Origin: Sulfuricella denitrificans
GTDB taxonomy: Bacteria; Pseudomonadota; Gammaproteobacteria; Burkholderiales; Sulfuricellaceae
DNA length: 64,000 nt
Direction: 5' to 3'
Assembly: GCA_002632355.1 (NCBI GenBank)
Contig: NSJJ01000011.1
Location: forward strand, 1-64,000
The notes beneath the pieces were generated by a model. That model made no database searches. It was not told the origin of the DNA and saw only the letters and a list, made by a program, of their open reading frames with translations. Shown piece by piece: positions 49,992-57,719 of this stretch (its first letter is position 1; each line of letters begins with the position of its first letter). Both the position numbers and the translations under genes were made by a program.

Positions 49992-50770
49992 ATATTGACC
50001 TGAACCTGCTGCTCCCCGCTTTGCTTGCCGGCCTGCTGGTGCTCGCCACCCACGTCCCCATGGGGATTCAGGTGCTGTCGCGCGGGATCGTTTTCATCGA
50101 TCTTGCTGTCGCGCAGATCGCCGGACTGGGCGTCATCGCCGCCGATCGTCTTGGCTTCGAACCGCAAGGCTGGGCAGTGCAGCTTTCTGCCGTAAGCGCG
50201 GCGCTCGCCGGAGCCGCGATCCTGACCTTCACCGAGAAGCACTGGCCGGAAGTGCAGGAGGCACTGATCGGCACCCTGTTTGTGCTTGCTGCCAGCGGCG
50301 GGGCCTTGCTGCTGGCCAACAACCCGCATGGCGGCGAACATCTAAAGGATTTACTGGTAGGCCAGATCTTGTGGGTCAACCCTTCCCAGCTGTGGCCAGT
50401 AGCGATTCTGACCGCTCTTTTGCTGCTTGCATGGGGGCGCTGGCGCGACCGCCTGGGCAGCTTCGGGTTTTACGCGCTTTTTGCTTTTGCAGTGACGGCC
50501 TCGGTACAGCTCGTCGGCGTCTATCTGGTATTTGCCAGCCTGATCATTCCGGCGCTTGCCACGCGTCACTACGCCCCACGCCAGCGCCTGCCAGCAGCTT
50601 ACCTGCTGGGCGCCGCCAGCTATGCGGCGGGCCTTCTGTTTTCGGCCTGGACAGACTTGCCGCCAGGCGCCGTCATCGTCTGGGCCATCGCCTTGCTGGG
50701 AACTCTTTTCTATTGGATCAGGCCGGAATCAGGTAATCCCCTATTGAGTGAACCCCCTGATCGGGCCTAA
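49988..50770 (+). CDS. znuB: Zinc/manganese ABC permease (ZnuB-like)
   Basis: This 260-aa protein has about seven membrane segments and the ABC-3 permease signature near VFIDLAVAQIAGLGV. It overlaps znuA by 4 bp. No znuC ATPase is found beside it; the ATPase must be encoded elsewhere or shared. Confidence 0.88.
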   Translation: MNIDLNLLLPALLAGLLVLATHVPMGIQVLSRGIVFIDLAVAQIAGLGVIAADRLGFEPQGWAVQLSAVSAALAGAAILTFTEKHWPEVQEALIGTLFVLAASGGALLLANNPHGGEHLKDLLVGQILWVNPSQLWPVAILTALLLLAWGRWRDRLGSFGFYALFAFAVTASVQLVGVYLVFASLIIPALATRHYAPRQRLPAAYLLGAASYAAGLLFSAWTDLPPGAVIVWAIALLGTLFYWIRPESGNPLLSEPPDRA

Positions 50771-50799
50771 AATGCTCTGCTAATTTGCTGGACATCACC

Positions 50800-51987
50800 G
50801 TGCTTTCATTTTTTCGCAAATCCAAACAGGAAGAGCCTGCAGTCATCAAGCCTGTAGCAGCTGCTGCTCCTGCCAAATCCAAAACACCAGAACCCGCCCC
50901 GCAGCTTGCAACACCTCCGGTTGCAGCAGCAACTCAGGTCAAGGACGGCGACGAACTTGTCATATATGAAAACATCAGCGCCGAGACCGGTTCGATCGTG
51001 GAAGAAGCCGCCGTCTATTACGCCAACAACATGGCAGCGCAAGCCGTTTCCACCCTGAGTCAATATATTCACGATCACCCGGACAAAAAAGAAATGCAGC
51101 CGTGGCTGATGCTGTTCGATCTTTATCAGCTCACACAAAACAGCCCGGCTTTCAATGAGCTGTCGTTGCAGTTCGTCGTCAAATTCGAACGTTCCGCACC
51201 GATCTGGAAGGCGCCGGTCGCTCCTGCGCCCGTAAAAAAGACTGAAGCCTCGCAAAAGGATCTGATTTCCCTTGGCGACAAACTTTCCGCCACGCCCCAG
51301 ATGGAAAAACTGTGTCAGCTGGCGCAAGGCACCAGCACTGCCCGGGTTAATGTGGGAGACATCACCGCCGTGGAACTGGGTGGCTGCAAACTGATGCAGG
51401 AAGGTCTGCTGGGCTGTCGCAGGAAAGGCAAAAGTATTCAGATCGAAGGCGAGGAGCGACTGATTCAAACACTCAAAAAGCGGATTGCGGCTGAAAACCA
51501 GAGTGATGAAGACAGGCAGGCCTGGCTACTGTTGTTCGAACTTTATCAATGGCTGGGACTGGAAGCGGAATATGAAGACCTGGCGATTGAATATGCCGTC
51601 ACTTTTGAAATTTCCCCCCCCGCATGGGAAGCCATCAAGGCGCCATTAAGTTCCCGCACGGGGAAAACCCTCCCTGCTGCTTCGTCCAGCAAGGAAGTCA
51701 TGGCCGAAGACGCTTTCATGCTGAATGGCGTAATTTCGGAATCCAGCCAGTCACTGCTGAACGAGCTGATCAACTACGCCGCAGAGAAACAGGAAGTTCG
51801 CATCAACATGGCCGAAGTCACGCGCGTGGATTTCGTGGCAGTCGGCAATTTCATGGGCACACTGATCAGTCTTACCCAGGCCGGCAAGAAAGTGCTCATC
51901 CAGGAAGCCAACGAAATGGTGCAGGCACTATTTCACATGATGGGCATTCAGGAATTTGCCACGCTGATCCGCAAAAAATCGCGATGA
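50800..51987 (+). CDS. STAS-domain protein with tandem modules
   Basis: This about 395-aa protein has an N-terminal Pro/Ala-rich linker (about residues 15-70) and repeated STAS-like and TPR-like modules; the clearest STAS segment is RINMAEVTRVDFVAVGNFMG near the C-terminus. STAS domains usually act in partner switching or membrane recruitment. I prefer GTG 50800 (GGA about 8 nt upstream) over the TTG at 50785. It precedes hslVU, but is not part of a recognised hsl operon. Confidence 0.75.
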   Translation: MLSFFRKSKQEEPAVIKPVAAAAPAKSKTPEPAPQLATPPVAAATQVKDGDELVIYENISAETGSIVEEAAVYYANNMAAQAVSTLSQYIHDHPDKKEMQPWLMLFDLYQLTQNSPAFNELSLQFVVKFERSAPIWKAPVAPAPVKKTEASQKDLISLGDKLSATPQMEKLCQLAQGTSTARVNVGDITAVELGGCKLMQEGLLGCRRKGKSIQIEGEERLIQTLKKRIAAENQSDEDRQAWLLLFELYQWLGLEAEYEDLAIEYAVTFEISPPAWEAIKAPLSSRTGKTLPAASSSKEVMAEDAFMLNGVISESSQSLLNELINYAAEKQEVRINMAEVTRVDFVAVGNFMGTLISLTQAGKKVLIQEANEMVQALFHMMGIQEFATLIRKKSR

Positions 51988-52008
51988 TCGCGCTTCGGCC
52001 AGGCCGGG

Positions 52009-52014
52009 TATAAT
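52009..52014 (+). promoter_or_regulatory. Probable -10 box of hslV
   Basis: A perfect TATAAT is 33 bp upstream of the hslV ATG. The -35 at 17 bp is poor. No heat-shock sigma-32 promoter (CTTGAA/CCCCAT) is visible. Confidence 0.45.
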
Positions 52015-52047
52015 TCTCCTACCCAAAGACAAACGCAGGACACTTCA

Positions 52048-52584
52048 ATGGAACAGTATCACGGCACCACCATACTCTCCGTGCGCCGCGGCAACAGCGT
52101 CGCCATGGGCGGCGACGGGCAGGTGACACTGGGTAACATCGTCGTCAAGGCCACGGCTCGCAAGGTGCGGCGCCTCTACCATGACAAGATTCTCGCGGGA
52201 TTTGCCGGCGGCACGGCTGACGCATTCACCCTGTTCGAGCGCTTCGAAGCCAAGCTGGAAAAACACCAGGGCCACCTGCTGCGCTCCGCCGTCGAACTGG
52301 CCAAGGACTGGCGTACCGACCGCATGCTGCGCCGCCTCGAAGCCATGCTGACCGTGGCCGACCTCGATGCATCCCTGATCATCACCGGAAACGGTGACGT
52401 ACTGGAACCGGAGGATGGCTTGCTGGCCATCGGCAGCGGCGGCGCTTATGCCCAGTCCGCTGCGCGCGCACTGCTCGACCATACCGAGTTTTCTGCCGCA
52501 GACGTCGTCAAGAAATCTCTCACTATCGCAGCGAATCTGTGTATCTATACCAATCAGAATCACATTATTGAAACACTGGAATAA
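52048..52584 (+). CDS. hslV: ATP-dependent protease peptidase subunit HslV
   Basis: HslV (178 aa) is the two-ring threonine protease of the HslUV complex. The N-terminal propeptide MEQYHG leaves Thr7 as the active nucleophile (TTILSVRRG), with Lys/Gly residues conserved ([17 protein letters not shown]). It lies 76 bp before hslU with an imperfect hairpin between them. Confidence 0.97.
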   Translation: MEQYHGTTILSVRRGNSVAMGGDGQVTLGNIVVKATARKVRRLYHDKILAGFAGGTADAFTLFERFEAKLEKHQGHLLRSAVELAKDWRTDRMLRRLEAMLTVADLDASLIITGNGDVLEPEDGLLAIGSGGAYAQSAARALLDHTEFSAADVVKKSLTIAANLCIYTNQNHIIETLE

Positions 52585-52633
52585 TGGATGATGGGTAATG
52601 GTCCGACGGATCAACCCATTCCACAACATCCAT
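52584..52633 (+). repeat. Imperfect inverted repeat between hslV and hslU
   Basis: The arms 52584-52601 and 52616-52633 match in 15 of 18 positions around a 14-nt loop. The arm pattern (ATGGATGATGGGTAATGG) is like short intergenic repeats of other betaproteobacteria. It could shape HslV:HslU stoichiometry or be a dispersed repeat. Confidence 0.7.
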
Positions 52634-52660
52634 CACTTTTCACCGTGAGCTAGGCGAACC

Positions 52661-53989
52661 ATGTCAGAAATGTCCCCGCAGGAAATCGTCCACGAACTCG
52701 ACAAGCACATCATCGGTCAGGATGCTGCCAAACGTGCCGTTGCCATTGCGCTGCGCAATCGCTGGCGCCGCAGTCAGGTGGCTGAACCGCTGCGTACCGA
52801 GATCACTCCCAAGAACATCCTGATGATCGGCCCGACCGGCGTTGGCAAGACAGAAATTGCGCGGCGTCTGGCCAAACTGGCCAATGCGCCTTTCATCAAG
52901 ATCGAGGCGACCAAATTCACCGAGGTGGGCTATGTCGGACGCGATGTGGATTCCATCATTCGCGACCTGGCGGAAATTTCCATCAAGCAGACACGCGACA
53001 CGGAAACCCGCAAGGTACAGTTTCGCGCCGAAGAGCATGCGGAGGAACGCATTCTCGATGTGCTGATTCCACCTGCCCGCGATGCCTTATCCGGCAACGA
53101 CAGCGAAAAGGAAAGCACCACACGCCAGAAATTCCGCAAGATGCTGCGCGAGGGTCAACTCGACGACAAGGAAATCGAGATCGAGCTCTCGACACCGCAG
53201 GCCCACATGGAAATTTTTGCACCGCCCGGAATGGAAGATCTCACTTCACAGATTCAGGGCATGTTCCAGAACATCGGCAATACCCGCAGCAAAACACGCA
53301 AGCTGACGATCCGCGATGCGATGAAGCAGGCCACCGAAGAAGAAGCCCTCAAGATGGTCAATGAAGAGGAACTGAAAATCACCGCGATTCGCAATGTAGA
53401 GCAAAATGGCATTGTTTTTCTCGATGAAATCGACAAGATCACCAGCCGATCCGAATCCAGTGGCTCCGAGGTTTCGCGCCAGGGCGTGCAGCGCGACCTG
53501 CTGCCGCTGGTTGAAGGCACCACGGTTACCACCAAGTACGGCATGATCAAGACCGACCATATCCTGTTCATCTGTAGCGGCGCATTTCACCTCGCCAAAC
53601 CCTCAGATCTCGTTCCCGAACTGCAGGGCCGCCTGCCCATTCGCGTCGAGCTTACCAGCCTGTCCGTCAGCGATTTCGAGCAGATTCTCACCAATACCGA
53701 TGCCTGCCTGACCCGCCAGTACGAGGCCTTGCTTGAAACCGAAGGCGTCAAGCTGGCATTCAGCCCGGACGCTGTGCGCCGCCTCGCCGAAATTGCTTTC
53801 GAAGTTAACGACAGCACCGAAAACATTGGCGCCCGCCGCTTGCATACCGTGATGGAAAAGCTGCTGGAAGAAATTTCATTCGACGCCGTGCGCCACAGCG
53901 GAGAGACATTCTCCATCGATGCGGCTTACGTCGACAGCAGGCTCAAGGTTCTGGCGCATAGCGAAGACCTTGCTCGCTACGTATTGTAA
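52661..53989 (+). CDS. hslU: ATP-dependent protease ATPase subunit HslU
   Basis: HslU (442 aa) unfolds substrates for HslV. It has Walker A GPTGVGKT (residues 57-64), Walker B VFLDEIDK around residue 250, the pore GYVGRD, and sensor motifs near the C-terminus. It follows hslV by 76 bp. Confidence 0.97.
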   Translation: MSEMSPQEIVHELDKHIIGQDAAKRAVAIALRNRWRRSQVAEPLRTEITPKNILMIGPTGVGKTEIARRLAKLANAPFIKIEATKFTEVGYVGRDVDSIIRDLAEISIKQTRDTETRKVQFRAEEHAEERILDVLIPPARDALSGNDSEKESTTRQKFRKMLREGQLDDKEIEIELSTPQAHMEIFAPPGMEDLTSQIQGMFQNIGNTRSKTRKLTIRDAMKQATEEEALKMVNEEELKITAIRNVEQNGIVFLDEIDKITSRSESSGSEVSRQGVQRDLLPLVEGTTVTTKYGMIKTDHILFICSGAFHLAKPSDLVPELQGRLPIRVELTSLSVSDFEQILTNTDACLTRQYEALLETEGVKLAFSPDAVRRLAEIAFEVNDSTENIGARRLHTVMEKLLEEISFDAVRHSGETFSIDAAYVDSRLKVLAHSEDLARYVL

Positions 53990-54016
53990 TACCGGCACGA
54001 GTGCGGACATAAAAGC

Positions 54017-54361
54017 ATGAAATTCATGGATCTGGCCCTGGGTCAAAAATTCGAGCTGGAAGGCGAGATTTATGTGCGCACCGGCCCACTGGTGGCTTCG
54101 CATGCCGAAAACAGCAAACAGCGCTTTATGGCACGCTATGTTTCGGTTACACCGCTGGGGGAGTCGACGAGTGCTTCGCCGCAACCGGCCAACACGCTTT
54201 CATCCGGCAAGGTAAACATAGCCTTTGAAAATTATCATGCTCAATGCCTGGGTGCACTGGAGCAGCTTGATGCCGAATTGCCTCCTGATCGCCTTGGTGC
54301 CCTTCGCAAGCAGATTGAACAGGCCCGCCAGACTTTTCTGGATACCCTGAACAGGGAATAA
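54017..54361 (+). CDS. Hypothetical protein (114 aa) after hslU
   Basis: I do not recognise this protein. It is soluble, with a beta-rich start (LALGQKFELEGEIYVRTGPLV) and a C-terminal helix (LGALRKQIEQARQTFLDTLN). It lies 27 bp after hslU, so it may belong to that transcript. No catalytic motif is visible. Confidence 0.65.
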   Translation: MKFMDLALGQKFELEGEIYVRTGPLVASHAENSKQRFMARYVSVTPLGESTSASPQPANTLSSGKVNIAFENYHAQCLGALEQLDAELPPDRLGALRKQIEQARQTFLDTLNRE

Positions 54362-54397
54362 ACAGCCACACTTGTCGCGGCAGTTGCATTTCCCATC

Positions 54398-54438
54398 CAG
54401 TTAATTGATAATGGTTCTCATTCGTTAACAATTAACTG
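54398..54438 (+). promoter_or_regulatory. Fur box nested in a 10-bp palindrome
   Basis: Inverted arms CAGTTAATTG (54398-54407) and CAATTAACTG (54429-54438) flank GATAATGGTTCTCATT (54407-54422), which matches about 13 of 19 positions of the Fur consensus. It is 12 bp upstream of the next gene, so iron repression is likely. Confidence 0.6.
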
Positions 54439-54449
54439 AAAGCCATCAA

Positions 54450-55226
54450 ATGAAACTTGCTCGTTATGCCTGCAGCGCCTTGGCCACTGCTTTGTTTTCT
54501 CTTGCCACGACCTGCGCACTTGCTGCGCCAGACGAAATCCAGGTTTACACCGAGGAAATGAACGATCCGGGCGAATTCGGCCTGGAACTGCATGTCAACT
54601 ACGCCATTAAAGGCGCGAAAGAGGCTAGCTACGCGGGCGAGAAGCCGGGACATCACATGCTGCAGATGACGCCGGAATTTTCCTACGGCGTGACAAAAAC
54701 CTGGGAAGCGGGTTTGTATCTGCCGCTGGCGCTCGACCCGGATGGCAATCTTTACAACAACGGCCTGCGGCTACGCATGAAGTACATCGCACCGCGCGAA
54801 GAAGGCGCCCGCTTCTTCTGGGGGCTGAATACCGAACTCGGCTATTCTTCGAAACGCACATCGGAAAGTTACTGGGGCATGGAGTTGCGGCCTATCATTG
54901 GCTACCGCGACGACAACTGGCTGCTGAGCTTCAACCCGATCCTGAATCTGGATCTTTCAAATAACGTCAGTCGCGCCCCGCAGTTCGAACCCGGACTGAA
55001 AGTGACCCACAAAGTCTCCGAGGGTGTCCATGCCGGTTTCGAATACTATGGCGAATACGGCCCGCTGCATCAGGTATTACCCGCAGACCAGCGCATTCAC
55101 GCCCTCTACGCGGTGATGGATGTGGAAAAAAAGGACTTCGACATCAATTTCGGCATCGGCCATGGCTCAAGCGAGAACCCGGACAAATGGGTGGCCAAGG
55201 CCATCATTGCCTTTCCCTTCAAATAG
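54450..55226 (+). CDS. Putative outer-membrane protein, probably Fur-controlled
   Basis: The 258-aa protein has a signal peptide (cleavage near CALAAP) and alternating beta segments typical of a barrel, with conserved TPEFSYGVTKTWEAGLYLPL. It ends in Phe-Lys (AFPFK), unlike a classical barrel. Function is unknown; the Fur box suggests a role in iron or metal supply. It overlaps the convergent ABC-F gene by 8 bp. Confidence 0.75.
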   Translation: MKLARYACSALATALFSLATTCALAAPDEIQVYTEEMNDPGEFGLELHVNYAIKGAKEASYAGEKPGHHMLQMTPEFSYGVTKTWEAGLYLPLALDPDGNLYNNGLRLRMKYIAPREEGARFFWGLNTELGYSSKRTSESYWGMELRPIIGYRDDNWLLSFNPILNLDLSNNVSRAPQFEPGLKVTHKVSEGVHAGFEYYGEYGPLHQVLPADQRIHALYAVMDVEKKDFDINFGIGHGSSENPDKWVAKAIIAFPFK

Positions 55227-57078
55227 CCTCTTCCAGCGCCATTTCCAGTTCCAGCCAGCTTTCTTCCAGTTGTGCCACCCTGGCTTCCAGCGCTTCCCGC
55301 CTCAGGTTCAACTCCTGAACCAGGGCAGGATCGGGATTCTGATACAAGCCTGGGTCAGCTAGCTGCTCATTCACGCCGATCAGATCAGCCTGCGCCTGAT
55401 GCAGTTCGGCCTCGAGCCTGGCCTGCCTGGAGAGCAGCGCCTTTTTGCGCGGGGCATTCTCGCGACGCGGCTTTTCTGCCGCAGCAACCGGCGGAGTTGA
55501 CAAACTGACCTCCTGGCGGCGCGTCTCCACCCACGAACGGTAATCTTCCAGGTCGCCATCAAACAGCTTTGCCGTGCCATCCGCCACCAGCCATAACTCG
55601 TCCGCCGTGGCGCGGATCAGGCTGCGGTCGTGGGACACCAGCACCATCGCGCCGCCATATTCTTCCAGCGCCAGGGTCAGCGCATCGCGCATGTCGAGAT
55701 CCAGATGGTTGGTCGGCTCATCCAGCAATAGCAGATGCGGTTTCTGCCATGCCAGCAGCCCCAGTGCGAGACGGCTTTTCTCGCCACCGGAGAAGGTCGC
55801 CACCGGGCGGTCCTCGCGCTCTCCGGCCAGACCGAAGCGCCCGAGAAAATTGCGCAAATCCTGTGTCGTGGCCTGCGGCGCAATCCTGACCAGATGTTCC
55901 AGTGGCGTAGCTGCGCTATCGAGGTGCTCGAGCTGATGCTGGGCAAAATAGCCAATGCGCAGCTCGGGCGCCGCCTCCCGATTGCCGGCTGAGGGCAGCA
56001 ATTCGCCCACCAGCAGTTTGATCAGGGTGGACTTGCCCGCACCGTTCGGCCCCAGCAAAGCAATGCGCGCACCGGAACGCAGCACCAGATTGATGTTTTC
56101 CAGCAGCGTCATGTCGCCGTAACCACAACTGGCTTTCTCCAGCTTGAGCAGCGTATCCGGACTGCGTTCCGGCGCTTCGATTTCCAGCTCGAAATGGCCA
56201 TGATCCACATGCGCCGGGGCGATGCGCTCCAGCCGCTCCAGTGCCTTGACGCGACTTTGTGCCTGCTTGGCCTTGGTCGCCTTGGCGCGGAAGCGGCGGA
56301 TAAAATCTTCCAGATGCGCGATTTTCTCCTGTTGCTGGGCGAATGCCTGGTTCTGTTGCACGGCTCGTTCGGCGCGGGTGCGCTCGAAATCGTCGTAGCT
56401 GCCGGTATAGAGGTCGATGATCTGGTCATGCACATGGGCAATGCGGTTAACGCAGGCATTGAGAAATTCGCGGTCGTGCGACACCAGCAGCACGCTGCCG
56501 GGATAGCGCGCGAGATACTGCTCCAGCCACAGGATAGCTTCAAGGTCGAGGTGGTTGGTGGGCTCGTCCAGCAGCAGCAGGTCGGCACGGCGCATCAGGG
56601 CGCGGGCCAGGTTGAGGCGCATGCGCCAGCCGCCGGAAAAACTGCTCACCTGGCGCGTCAACTGTTCATTGGCAAAGCCCAGCCCATTCAGCAATTGCGC
56701 GGCGCGGGACGGTGCCGCATAGCCCTCGATGGCTTCGAAACGATGCTGGGCCTCGAACCATTCTGCATCATGCACCTCGCGTTGCAGCACACGTTCCAGT
56801 GCGCGCAATTCGCTATCGCCATCGAGCACGAACTCCAGCGCGGCACGCTCGGAGTTGTCGATTTCCTGCTCCACAAAAGCCAGCGTTTTGCCCTGCTGGA
56901 AAGCGATCTCGCCGCCATCGGGCCGGATCTCGCCGCGGATCAGGCGGAACAGGGTGGACTTGCCGCAACCGTTCTTGCCCACCAGGCCGACGCGCTGGCT
57001 GGCGAAGATTTGCAGGTTGGCATTCTGCAGCAAGGGGACGCCGCTCTGGTAATAAATCAGGTTCTGGATCGATAACAT
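55219..57078 (-). CDS. ABC-F ATPase (YheS-like)
   Basis: This 619-aa ABC-F protein has two ATPase domains (Walker A GKNGCGKST and GPNGAGKST; signatures SFSGGWRMRL and TFSGGEKSRL; LLLDEPTNHLDL twice), the linker between them and a C-terminal coiled coil. ABC-F proteins act on the ribosome. I chose ATG 57078, because the upstream extension is not conserved. It diverges from the cytochrome b561 gene. Confidence 0.93.
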   Translation of the reverse strand: MLSIQNLIYYQSGVPLLQNANLQIFASQRVGLVGKNGCGKSTLFRLIRGEIRPDGGEIAFQQGKTLAFVEQEIDNSERAALEFVLDGDSELRALERVLQREVHDAEWFEAQHRFEAIEGYAAPSRAAQLLNGLGFANEQLTRQVSSFSGGWRMRLNLARALMRRADLLLLDEPTNHLDLEAILWLEQYLARYPGSVLLVSHDREFLNACVNRIAHVHDQIIDLYTGSYDDFERTRAERAVQQNQAFAQQQEKIAHLEDFIRRFRAKATKAKQAQSRVKALERLERIAPAHVDHGHFELEIEAPERSPDTLLKLEKASCGYGDMTLLENINLVLRSGARIALLGPNGAGKSTLIKLLVGELLPSAGNREAAPELRIGYFAQHQLEHLDSAATPLEHLVRIAPQATTQDLRNFLGRFGLAGEREDRPVATFSGGEKSRLALGLLAWQKPHLLLLDEPTNHLDLDMRDALTLALEEYGGAMVLVSHDRSLIRATADELWLVADGTAKLFDGDLEDYRSWVETRRQEVSLSTPPVAAAEKPRRENAPRKKALLSRQARLEAELHQAQADLIGVNEQLADPGLYQNPDPALVQELNLRREALEARVAQLEESWLELEMALEEAI

Positions 57079-57140
57079 GGCGCGATCATACCAGAATGCG
57101 CTACGATGCCGCCCCATACGCATTTAATGGAGAAATCGAC

Positions 57141-57719
57141 ATGAACAAGACATATGTCTGGGACCTGCCGACCCGGCTGTTTCACTGGAGCCTGGCCGCA
57201 CTGGTGGCCTTTCAGTGGCTGAGCGGCGAATTCAAGGATCAACTTCTCGAATTTCACCTGCTGGGCGGCTATGCCATTCTTGCCCTGGTGGCTTTTCGCC
57301 TGCTGTGGGGGTTTGTCGGTAGCCGTTATGCCCGTTTCAGCGATTTCCTGCACGGCATCGGGCCTACGCTGGCATACGCCCGTGCCCTGCGCGCCAACGC
57401 CGCACCGCGATATCTGGGCCACAACCCGCTGGGGGGCTGGATGATCGTCGCGCTGCTCGCCATGCTTGCACTGCAGGGGATGACCGGCCTATTCGCCCGT
57501 GACGAGGTGGTGGGCGGCGGCCCGCTGAGGCACATGGTGTCTGAACATATGGGTGAAATCCTGACCGGCTTGCACGAAGCCAGCTTCAATTTGCTGCTGC
57601 TTCTGGTCGTGGCGCATGTCGCTTCGATCGTGGCACACCGGCGCTTCAAGGGCGAGGATCTGGTGCGCCCGATGCTGACCGGTTACAAGGATTCTGACGA
57701 AGCATCGAAGAAACAGTAA
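57141..57719 (+). CDS. Cytochrome b561-type membrane protein
   Basis: The 192-aa protein has four membrane segments and the cytochrome b561/Ni-Fe hydrogenase b-type layout, with haem-ligand His in RLFHWSLAAL, EFHLLGGYA, HEASFN and VVAHVASIVAHR. The ATG has GGAG upstream. Its 3' end overlaps the convergent GGDEF gene by 37 bp. It may pass electrons in the membrane; the partner is unknown. Confidence 0.88.
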   Translation: MNKTYVWDLPTRLFHWSLAALVAFQWLSGEFKDQLLEFHLLGGYAILALVAFRLLWGFVGSRYARFSDFLHGIGPTLAYARALRANAAPRYLGHNPLGGWMIVALLAMLALQGMTGLFARDEVVGGGPLRHMVSEHMGEILTGLHEASFNLLLLLVVAHVASIVAHRRFKGEDLVRPMLTGYKDSDEASKKQ

